DNA of 64,000 nt from Pseudomonas viridiflava (GTDB lineage Bacteria > Pseudomonadota > Gammaproteobacteria > Pseudomonadales > Pseudomonadaceae): contig UVIF01000012.1 of assembly GCA_900596015.1 (NCBI GenBank), forward strand, positions 124,001-188,000. Direction: 5' to 3'. Below are positions 57,269 to 64,000 of this stretch, one piece after another. The translations under genes were made by a program, and so were the position numbers. The stretch's first letter is position 1; each line of letters starts with the position of its first letter. Below the pieces are notes generated by a model. The model searched no databases, was not told where the DNA came from, and saw nothing but the letters and a program-made list of their open reading frames with translations.

Positions 57269-58240
57269 ATGCAAACCCTGTACCCGCAGATCAAACCCTA
57301 CGCCAGGCATGATCTGGCCGTGGAAGAGCCGCACGTGCTGTATGTCGACGAAAGCGGCTCGCCCAAGGGCTTGCCGGTGCTGTTCATCCACGGCGGCCCA
57401 GGTTCGGGGTGCGACGCGCAGAGCCGTTGCTACTTCGATCCCAACGTCTATCGCATCGTGACCTTCGACCAGCGCGGCTGCGGCCGCTCCACGCCCCATG
57501 CCAGCATCGAGAACAACACCACCTGGCGGCTGGTGGCAGACATGGAGCGCATTCGCGAACATCTGGGCATCGACAAGTGGGTGCTGTTCGGCGGTTCCTG
57601 GGGCTCCACGCTGGCCCTGGCCTATGCCCAGACCCATCCCGAGCGGGTGCATGGCCTGATCCTGCGCGGGATCTTCCTCTGCCGCCCACAGGAAATCGAA
57701 TGGTTCTACCAGGCCGGCGCGAGCCGCCTGTTCCCCGACTATTGGCAGGACTACATCGCGCCGATACCGCTCGATGAGCGCGGCAACCTGTTGCAGGCCT
57801 TCCACAAGCGCCTTACCGGCAACGACCAGATTGCCCAGATGCACGCGGCCAAGGCGTGGTCCACCTGGGAAGGGCGTACCGCGACCCTGCGGCCCAACCC
57901 ACTGGTGGTCGATCGGTTCTCCGAGCCGCAGCGTGCGCTGTCGATCGCACGCATCGAAACCCACTACTTCGTCAACAATGCCTTCCTCGAGCCGGACCAG
58001 TTGATCCGCGACATGCCACGCATCGCCCACCTGCCGGCGGTCATCGTGCACGGCCGCTACGACGTGATCTGCCCGCTGGACAACGCCTGGGCGCTGCATC
58101 AGGCCTGGCCCAACAGCGAACTGCAGGTCATTCGCGACGCCGGCCATGCCGCCTCGGAGCCGGGCATTACCGACGCCCTGGTGCGCGCCGCCGAGCAGAT
58201 GGCGCGGCGTCTGCTGGACCTGCCCCTGGAAGAGGCGTGA
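57269..58240 (+). CDS. pip: Proline iminopeptidase
   Basis: 323 residues, alpha/beta-hydrolase (S33). It removes N-terminal proline from peptides. Oxyanion motif HGGPG at residues 41-45, nucleophile Ser110 in GGSWGS, with the acid in HGRYDVICP and the base in AGHAASEP. It overlaps dtd, whose GTG lies inside its stop (GTGA), a pairing I recall from other pseudomonads. Confidence 0.95.
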   Translation: MQTLYPQIKPYARHDLAVEEPHVLYVDESGSPKGLPVLFIHGGPGSGCDAQSRCYFDPNVYRIVTFDQRGCGRSTPHASIENNTTWRLVADMERIREHLGIDKWVLFGGSWGSTLALAYAQTHPERVHGLILRGIFLCRPQEIEWFYQAGASRLFPDYWQDYIAPIPLDERGNLLQAFHKRLTGNDQIAQMHAAKAWSTWEGRTATLRPNPLVVDRFSEPQRALSIARIETHYFVNNAFLEPDQLIRDMPRIAHLPAVIVHGRYDVICPLDNAWALHQAWPNSELQVIRDAGHAASEPGITDALVRAAEQMARRLLDLPLEEA

Positions 58241-58674
58241 AGGGGCTGCTGCAGCGGGTCAGCCAGGCCCGCGTCGAGGTGGCCGGGCAAACCATCGGGG
58301 CGATCGACCAGGGCCTGCTGGTACTGGTCGCGGTCGAACCGGACGACACCGCAGCCAGCGCCGACAAGCTTTTGCACAAGCTGCTCAATTATCGAGTGTT
58401 CAGCGATGAGCAAGGCAAGATGAACCGGTCGCTGAAGGATATTGGCGGCGGCCTGCTGCTGGTGTCGCAATTCACCCTGGCGGCAGACACCCGCAGCGGT
58501 CTGCGCGCAGGCTTCTCCACTGCGGCCGTGCCGGCCTTGGCGCAGGCGCTGTTCGAGCACTTGGTCGAGGCTGCAAAAAAAGCGCATCCACAGGTTCAGG
58601 TCGGGCAATTCGGTGCCGATATGCAGGTAAGCCTGACCAACGACGGGCCTGTAACCTTCTTGTTACAAATTTAG
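58237..58674 (+). CDS. dtd: D-aminoacyl-tRNA deacylase
   Basis: 145 residues from the GTG at 58237. It frees tRNAs charged with D-amino acids. The catalytic SQFTL motif is at residues 77-81 and the cross-subunit NDGPVTF segment lies near the C-terminus, where the Gly-Pro gives stereo-selectivity. The GTG overlaps the pip stop, so the pair is translationally coupled. Confidence 0.95.
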   Translation: MKGLLQRVSQARVEVAGQTIGAIDQGLLVLVAVEPDDTAASADKLLHKLLNYRVFSDEQGKMNRSLKDIGGGLLLVSQFTLAADTRSGLRAGFSTAAVPALAQALFEHLVEAAKKAHPQVQVGQFGADMQVSLTNDGPVTFLLQI

Positions 58675-58936
58675 TGGCCTATTGCTGGCGAGTTTGCGGT
58701 CATCGACCGCTCTCCACAGCATAAATACTTGAGCTACCCTGATGCGTTGTGACGCGACGTACTAGATAATCGCGCGCCAGGGGGCCACGTTTCGCTACCC
58801 GGTATGTCCAGTTTGAAGCGTGTCCGGCTCCGCTTGGGGAATCATTAAGCCCTTTTGGAGTCGGAACAGTGCTCGCCAACCCGGCGCAAGACTGCTGGCC
58901 GTTGGTTTTTCGATATGTTTTCGGCGAGGGTTGCTC

Positions 58937-60682
58937 GTGATTGTTAGTCCTTTAAATGCTTCAAGAACACCCCGCACTCGGTTGCGCAATGCGATGCTGG
59001 CCGGGTCTGCACTGTTCTGCCTGTTCAGCGCCAGCCAACTCTGGGCCTTCAGCCTGGATGATGTTGCCGGACGCGCCAAGGAGCTCGCCGGTCAGAAATT
59101 CGAAACTCCGCGCAGCAATCTGCCCAAAGAGTTTCGCGACATGAAGTTTGCGGACTACCAGAAGATCCGTTTCCGCAATGAAAACGCCGAATGGGCGGAC
59201 GCCAAGACCCCGTTCAAGCTGTCCTTCTATCATCAGGGCATGCACTTCGACACCCCGGTGAAGATCAACGAAGTCACCGCTACCACCGTCAACGAAATCA
59301 AGTACGACCCAGCGCGTTTCGATTTCGGCGACCTGCAGTTCGATCCCAAATCCACCGATCAGTTGGGCTACGCCGGTTTCCGCGTATTGTTCCCGATCAA
59401 CAAGGCGGACAAGCAGGACGAAATCATGACCATGCTGGGCGCGAGCTATTTCCGCGTCATCGGCAAAAATCAGGTCTATGGTCTGTCGGCCCGCGGCCTG
59501 GCCCTGGATACGGCACTGCCGTCGGGTGAAGAGTTCCCACGGTTCCGCGAGTTCTGGGTCGAACGGCCGAACGAAGGCGACAAGCAGTTGGTGATTTTCG
59601 CCCTGCTCGATTCGCCGCGTTCCACCGGTGCCTACAAGTTGACTTTGCGTCCGGGCAAGGACACCACTGTCGACGTCGAGTCGCGTGTGTTCCTGCGTGA
59701 CCGGGTCAGCCGCCTGGGCATTGCGCCGCTGACCAGCATGTTCCTGTTCGGCTCGAACCAGCCGTCGCGTGTGCAGAACTACCGTCACGAGTTGCACGAC
59801 TCCACCGGCCTGTCCATCCATGCCGGCAACGGTGAGTGGCTGTGGCGCCCGCTGAACAATCCCAAGCACCTGGCCGTGAGTAGCTTCACCGTCGAGAACC
59901 CGCGTGGTTTCGGTCTGCTGCAGCGTGGCCGCGAGTTCTCCCGTTACGAAGACCTCGACGACCGCTACGACAAGCGTCCGAGCGCCTGGATCGAGCCGAA
60001 GGGTGATTGGGGCAAAGGTACCGTCGACCTGGTTGAAATTCCGACCGCCGACGAAACCAACGACAACATCGTGGCGTTCTGGAACCCGGAAAAGATCCCG
60101 GAGCCAGGCCAGGCACTGGAGCATAACTACCGCCTGCACTGGACCACGGACGAAGACGAGTTTCATTCGCCTGACGTTGCCTGGGTCAATCAGACCCTGC
60201 GCTCGACCGGTGACGTGAAGCAGTCCAACCTGATTCGTCAGGCCGATGGCAGCATTGCCTTCCTGATCGACTACGAAGGTCCGGTGCTGGCGGCGTTGGC
60301 CGAAGACACCGCCGTTCGCAGTCAGGTCAGCGTCGATGACAACGCCGAGCTGGTCGAGAACAACGTCCGCTACAACCCGCAGACCAAAGGCTGGCGCCTG
60401 ACCCTGCGGGTCAAGGTGAAGGATCCGAACAAGGCCGTGGAAATGCGTGCGGCGCTGGTCAAGGATCTGCCGGTGGAGCCTGTCAAGGCAGCCGAGCCGG
60501 TTGAAGACAAGGCTGCGCACAAGCATGACAAGGCACACGGTAAAGCCGACAAGGCTGCCGAGGTTGCTCAGGCTCCGGCACCTGCCGCGCCTGAAGCCGC
60601 TCCTGTCACACCTACCGAACCGGTCAAGACCGAACAGGTCCTGACTGAAACCTGGAGCTACCAGTTGCCCGCCGATGACTAA
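58937..60682 (+). CDS. mdoG: Periplasmic glucan biosynthesis protein MdoG
   Basis: 581 residues from the GTG at 58937. Tat/Sec-type signal ([15 protein letters not shown], cleavage near LWAFS) and an MdoG domain through about residue 520. The Lys/Ala/Pro-rich tail (about 520-570) is low complexity and longer than in E. coli MdoG. It is needed for branching and export of osmoregulated periplasmic glucans. It overlaps mdoH by eight bases. The roughly 260 bases upstream contain no gene and should hold the promoter; the frame continues open to 58820 without a better start. Confidence 0.93.
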   Translation: MIVSPLNASRTPRTRLRNAMLAGSALFCLFSASQLWAFSLDDVAGRAKELAGQKFETPRSNLPKEFRDMKFADYQKIRFRNENAEWADAKTPFKLSFYHQGMHFDTPVKINEVTATTVNEIKYDPARFDFGDLQFDPKSTDQLGYAGFRVLFPINKADKQDEIMTMLGASYFRVIGKNQVYGLSARGLALDTALPSGEEFPRFREFWVERPNEGDKQLVIFALLDSPRSTGAYKLTLRPGKDTTVDVESRVFLRDRVSRLGIAPLTSMFLFGSNQPSRVQNYRHELHDSTGLSIHAGNGEWLWRPLNNPKHLAVSSFTVENPRGFGLLQRGREFSRYEDLDDRYDKRPSAWIEPKGDWGKGTVDLVEIPTADETNDNIVAFWNPEKIPEPGQALEHNYRLHWTTDEDEFHSPDVAWVNQTLRSTGDVKQSNLIRQADGSIAFLIDYEGPVLAALAEDTAVRSQVSVDDNAELVENNVRYNPQTKGWRLTLRVKVKDPNKAVEMRAALVKDLPVEPVKAAEPVEDKAAHKHDKAHGKADKAAEVAQAPAPAAPEAAPVTPTEPVKTEQVLTETWSYQLPADD

Positions 60683-63251
60683 TTCTCCAGCTCGGCCAGA
60701 ATCGCTAGGCGAATATCTGGCTCATTTGCCCCTGGGGGACGCACAGCGCGCAGAACTTGCCGACTGCACGTCCTTCACCGAACTGCACGAGCGCCTTTCC
60801 GGGCGCCCGGCGCACGCTGCCGTGCTCGGCGCACAGAACTCGGTCGAGCAGCGCCTGCGGCTGGACTCGGCTGCCGAACTGGAAGAGGCCGAGATGCTCG
60901 GCGTCGACGCCAGCGGCCGCCTGCAGCTCAAGGCCACGCCACCGATCAACCGCACGCTGGTGATCCCGGAGCCGTGGCGTACCAACGTGCTGGTTCGGGT
61001 ATGGCGCAAGCTGACCGGCAAGGCCAGCAAACCCGAGCCCACCAGCGACAAGCGTGTGCTGCCCAAGGCGCGCTGGCGCTGGGTCGGCTCGATGCGTCGC
61101 TACATCCTGCTGGTGCTGATGCTGGGCCAGACCATCGTCGCCGGCTGGTACATGAAAGGCATCATGCCGTACCAGGGCTGGGGCATGGTCGACCTCGACG
61201 AAGTGGTTCGCCAGCCGATCATGCAAACCGCCACTCAGGTTCTGCCGTACTTCCTGCAGACCAGTATCCTGATCCTCTTCGGTATTCTGTTCTGCTGGGT
61301 ATCGGCGGGGTTCTGGACGGCGTTGATGGGCTTCCTCGAACTGCTCACCGGCCGCGACAAGTACCGTATCTCCGGTGCCAGCGCGGGCAACGAGCCGATC
61401 GAGGCAGGCGCGCGTACCGCGCTGGTCATGCCGATCTGCAACGAAGACGTGACACGCGTCTTCGCCGGTCTGCGCGCCACGTTCGAATCGGTCAAGGCCA
61501 CTGGTGACCTGGATCGTTTCGACTTCTTCGTGCTCAGCGACACCAACGACCCCGACATCGCGGTTGCCGAGCAACAGGCGTGGTTGGAAGTGTGCCGCGA
61601 AGCCGGTGGTTTCGGGCATATCTTCTACCGTCGTCGTCGCCGTCGGGTCAAACGCAAGAGCGGCAACCTCGACGACTTCTGCCGCCGCTGGGGCAGCGAA
61701 TACCGCTACATGGTGGTACTCGACGCCGACAGCGTGATGAGTGGCGAATGTCTGACCAGTCTGGTTCGCTTGATGGAAGCGACGCCGGATGCGGGCATCA
61801 TCCAGACCGCGCCGAAGGCTTCGGGCATGGACACCCTGTATGCGCGCATGCAGCAGTTCGCTACCCGCGTGTACGGTCCGCTGTTCACCGCCGGCCTGCA
61901 TTTCTGGCAGTTGGGCGAATCGCACTACTGGGGGCACAACGCGATCATTCGCATGAAGCCCTTCATCGAGCACTGCGCCCTGGCGCCGTTGCCGGGCAAG
62001 GGTGCGTTCGCCGGTGCGATCCTTTCCCACGACTTCGTCGAGGCGGCACTGATGCGTCGCGCCGGCTGGGGCGTATGGATTGCCTATGACCTGCCGGGCA
62101 GCTATGAAGAACTGCCGCCCAACCTGCTCGACGAGCTCAAGCGCGATCGCCGCTGGTGCCACGGCAACCTGATGAACTTCCGCCTGTTCCTGGTCAAGGG
62201 CATGCACCCGGTTCACCGGGCGGTATTCCTGACCGGCGTGATGTCGTACCTGTCGGCACCGTTGTGGTTCTTCTTCCTGGTGCTGTCCACCGCGCTGCTG
62301 GCGGTGAACACGCTGATGGAGCCGACCTACTTCCTGGCGCCGCGTCAGCTGTACCCGCTATGGCCGCAATGGCATCCGGACAAGGCGGTGGCGCTGTTCT
62401 CCACCACCATCGTGCTGCTGTTCCTGCCCAAGCTGCTGAGCATCATCCTGATTTGGGCCAAGGGCGCGAAAGAATACGGCGGCCGTTTCAAGGTCACCTT
62501 GTCGATGCTGCTGGAAATGCTGTTCTCGATGCTGCTGGCGCCAGTGCGCATGCTGTTCCACACCCGCTTCGTGCTTGCCGCATTTCTGGGTTGGGCCGCG
62601 ACCTGGAACTCGCCGCAGCGTGACGACGACTCCACGCCGTGGAGCGAGGCGATCAAGCGTCATGGCTCGCAGACGCTGCTGGGCGCGGCCTGGGCTGCCC
62701 TGGTGATCTGGCTGAACCCCAGCTTCCTGTGGTGGCTGACTCCGATCGTGGGTTCGCTGATGCTGTCGATCCCGGTATCGGTGATTTCCAGCCGGACCAA
62801 TCTGGGCATGCAGGCACGCGATGAGAAGCTGTTCCTGATTCCCGAGGAGTACGACACGCCGCAGGAGCTGCTGTCCACCGATCGCTACACCCAGGCAAAC
62901 CGTGATAACGCGCTCAAGGATGGGTTCGTGCGCGCCGTTGTCGATCCGCGCCAGAATGCCTTGGCCTACGGCCTGGGCACGGCGCGGCACGGCAAGGCTG
63001 CGCCGATCGAAAGCATGCGCGCGCAGTGGGTGCATCAGGCACTGGAGGGTGGCCCGCAGAAGCTCGACAACAGCACGCGCATGTCGCTGCTCAGTGATCC
63101 GGTAGCGATCTCGCGTCTGCACGAGCATGTCTGGGCCGATCAGAACGTCGCGTGGCTGGAAGCGTGGCGTCAGTCCAAGCAGGCGGAACGGCAGTCGCCG
63201 GCTGTGCCAACGCTGGACACCGCTTCGGCGGCAGGCTTGCAGAACGCCTGA
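60675..63251 (+). CDS. mdoH: Glucans biosynthesis glucosyltransferase MdoH
   Basis: 858 residues. An inner-membrane GT2 enzyme that makes the beta-1,2-glucan backbone from UDP-glucose. Membrane helices lie near residues 140-160 and 190-220 and in the C-terminal third; the cytoplasmic catalytic segment carries [27 protein letters not shown] and the RRWCHGN motif. The last eight codons (the GGCGGCAGGCTTGCAGAACGCC region) are also found three times downstream as repeats. Confidence 0.96.
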   Translation: MTNSPARPESLGEYLAHLPLGDAQRAELADCTSFTELHERLSGRPAHAAVLGAQNSVEQRLRLDSAAELEEAEMLGVDASGRLQLKATPPINRTLVIPEPWRTNVLVRVWRKLTGKASKPEPTSDKRVLPKARWRWVGSMRRYILLVLMLGQTIVAGWYMKGIMPYQGWGMVDLDEVVRQPIMQTATQVLPYFLQTSILILFGILFCWVSAGFWTALMGFLELLTGRDKYRISGASAGNEPIEAGARTALVMPICNEDVTRVFAGLRATFESVKATGDLDRFDFFVLSDTNDPDIAVAEQQAWLEVCREAGGFGHIFYRRRRRRVKRKSGNLDDFCRRWGSEYRYMVVLDADSVMSGECLTSLVRLMEATPDAGIIQTAPKASGMDTLYARMQQFATRVYGPLFTAGLHFWQLGESHYWGHNAIIRMKPFIEHCALAPLPGKGAFAGAILSHDFVEAALMRRAGWGVWIAYDLPGSYEELPPNLLDELKRDRRWCHGNLMNFRLFLVKGMHPVHRAVFLTGVMSYLSAPLWFFFLVLSTALLAVNTLMEPTYFLAPRQLYPLWPQWHPDKAVALFSTTIVLLFLPKLLSIILIWAKGAKEYGGRFKVTLSMLLEMLFSMLLAPVRMLFHTRFVLAAFLGWAATWNSPQRDDDSTPWSEAIKRHGSQTLLGAAWAALVIWLNPSFLWWLTPIVGSLMLSIPVSVISSRTNLGMQARDEKLFLIPEEYDTPQELLSTDRYTQANRDNALKDGFVRAVVDPRQNALAYGLGTARHGKAAPIESMRAQWVHQALEGGPQKLDNSTRMSLLSDPVAISRLHEHVWADQNVAWLEAWRQSKQAERQSPAVPTLDTASAAGLQNA

Positions 63252-63590
63252 CCGCGTTGGCCTCATTCGCGGGCAGAGCCCGCTCCCACAAGTAGCAAAA
63301 GCACTCCTGTGGGAGCGGGCTCTCCGGCGGCAGGCTTGCAGAACGCCTGACCGCGTTGGCCTCATTCGCGGGCTCTCCGGCGGCAGGCTTGCAGCACGCC
63401 TAATCGTGTTGGCCTCATTCGCGGGCATAGCTCGCTCCCACAAGTAGCAAAAGCACTCCTGTGGGAGCGGGCTCTCCGGCGGCAGGCTTGCAGAACGCCT
63501 GACCGTGTTGGCCTCATTCGCGGGCAGAGCCCGCTCCCACAAGTAGCAAAAGCACTCCTGTGGGAGCGGGCTCTGCCCGCGAATGCTGCA
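63226..63590 (+). repeat. Four-copy tandem array made of the 3' end of mdoH plus REP elements
   Basis: The sequence CGGCGGCAGGCTTGCAG starts at 63226 (inside mdoH), 63325, 63378 and 63477. Units 1 and 3 are 99 bases; unit 2 is 53 bases and lacks the middle; unit 4 runs into a closing inverse REP. Each full unit carries the last codons and stop region of mdoH, CGTTGGCCTCA, and an inverted REP pair. The third unit has drifted the most. This array fills most of the 490-base gap to the next gene. Confidence 0.95.
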
Positions 63591-63740
63591 CCTCGATATT
63601 CCTGCCATGCCCCCCAACAGTGCCACCTGGCACTCATTTCATCGCCAAACTTTGTTCAACCCCCCGTTTGAGTTAGGATCGCACCCCGAAATGGTGCGCC
63701 CAGGCTTGGTCGTGCCCGAAGTTGGCTAGGGGAATTGGTG

Positions 63741-64000
63741 ATGAACAAGTATCTGTCGCGGCTGCTGCTCGGCGTCATGGCCATGGCGGTCGTGGGCTCG
63801 GCGCAAGCGGGCGCTATCGACGAAGCGGTCAAGCGCGGCACTTTGCGCGTGGGCATGGACCCGACCTACATGCCGTTCGAAATGACCAACAAGCGTGGCG
63901 AAATCATCGGTTTCGAAGTCGACCTGCTCAAGGCCATGGCCAAGTCCATGGGCGTCAAGCTGGAGCTGGTATCGACCAGCCTGGATGGCATCATTCCAGC
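63741..64000 (+). CDS. Amino-acid ABC transporter periplasmic binding protein, 3' end cut off by the window
   Basis: The first 86 residues are visible. A signal peptide (MNKYLSRLLLGVMAMAVVGSA, cleavage near AQAG) leads into an SBP_bac_3 domain: RVGMDPTYMPFEM near residue 36 and GFEVDLLKAMAKSMGVKLELV near 57. The MDPTYMPFE pattern fits glutamine or polar amino-acid binding proteins. The ATG at 63741 has AGGGGAATT upstream. Partner genes would lie past the right edge. Confidence 0.9.
   Translation, partial: MNKYLSRLLLGVMAMAVVGSAQAGAIDEAVKRGTLRVGMDPTYMPFEMTNKRGEIIGFEVDLLKAMAKSMGVKLELVSTSLDGIIP

Noticed and set aside
57269-58674. Including pip and dtd (peptide and aminoacyl-tRNA enzymes) in the PheRS-like system
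   Set aside because: The pip-dtd-mdoG-mdoH order is conserved in relatives with no need for the PheRS-like gene, so the closeness is probably coincidental.

Overview
The window is high-GC DNA from a Pseudomonas chromosome, most likely of the P. putida group. The evidence is the protein sequences (MetX, PilT, GlnA, TypA, MdoG/H and others read as Pseudomonas orthologues), the GTG starts typical of the genus, and many copies of a palindromic REP element (core TTCGCGGGCAGAGCCCGCTCCCACA). Blocks of gene order match what I recall of P. aeruginosa (mtgA to pilT; pyrC'-pyrB to chpC; ctpA-gpmI-secB-ntrBC-glnA-thiI-typA-fbp-blc-hutC; pip-dtd-mdoGH). I see no rRNA, tRNA, CRISPR array, prophage or insertion sequence.

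Layout. 1-10.5 kb is housekeeping: mtgA (cut by the window edge), a DUF423 membrane protein, thiS-thiG-trmB, a convergent DUF3392-hemW-rdgB-metW-metX-yggT-proC-yggS block, and pilT. 10.6-18.1 kb carries an NlpC/P60 hydrolase, a TM2 protein, the pyrimidine cluster pyrR-pyrB-pyrC' (the dihydroorotase-like subunit lacks its metal ligands), ruvX-algH, a TonB protein and gshB. 18.3-26.3 kb is the pilus chemosensory cluster pilG-pilH-pilI-pilJ-chpA-chpC, with a shortened chpA and no pilK or chpB. 26.4-33.6 kb holds a solute-binding protein, a polysaccharide deacetylase-like protein, ctpA, envC, gpmI and the yibN-like/grxC/secB run. 33.8-42.6 kb holds trmL, ntrC-ntrB, two DUF4124 proteins, glnA behind a clear sigma-54 promoter, and thiI. 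42.8-52.2 kb holds typA, a chemoreceptor, a YkgJ cysteine-cluster protein, glgP, fbp and a lipocalin. 52.3-57.2 kb is the most unusual part: a HutC-type GntR regulator, a three-gene ABC importer of the betaine/histidine class, and a free-standing single-chain PheRS-like protein. 57.3-64 kb is pip-dtd-mdoG-mdoH and the start of an amino-acid binding protein.

How it fits together. Nitrogen control is compact: NtrB/NtrC are encoded next to glnA, with NtrC-like sites upstream of both glnA and ntrB. Twitching motility is represented by PilT, a TonB3-like protein and the Pil-Chp signalling genes. The HutC-like/ABC/PheRS-like cluster sits between blc and pip, where relatives carry the histidine utilisation genes. 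No histidine-degrading enzyme is present here, so it looks like a hut-derived uptake unit paired with an amino-acid-activating enzyme of unknown product. This is the best candidate for an undescribed system. Several intergenic regions carry tandemly amplified repeats, including one that copies the last codons of mdoH.
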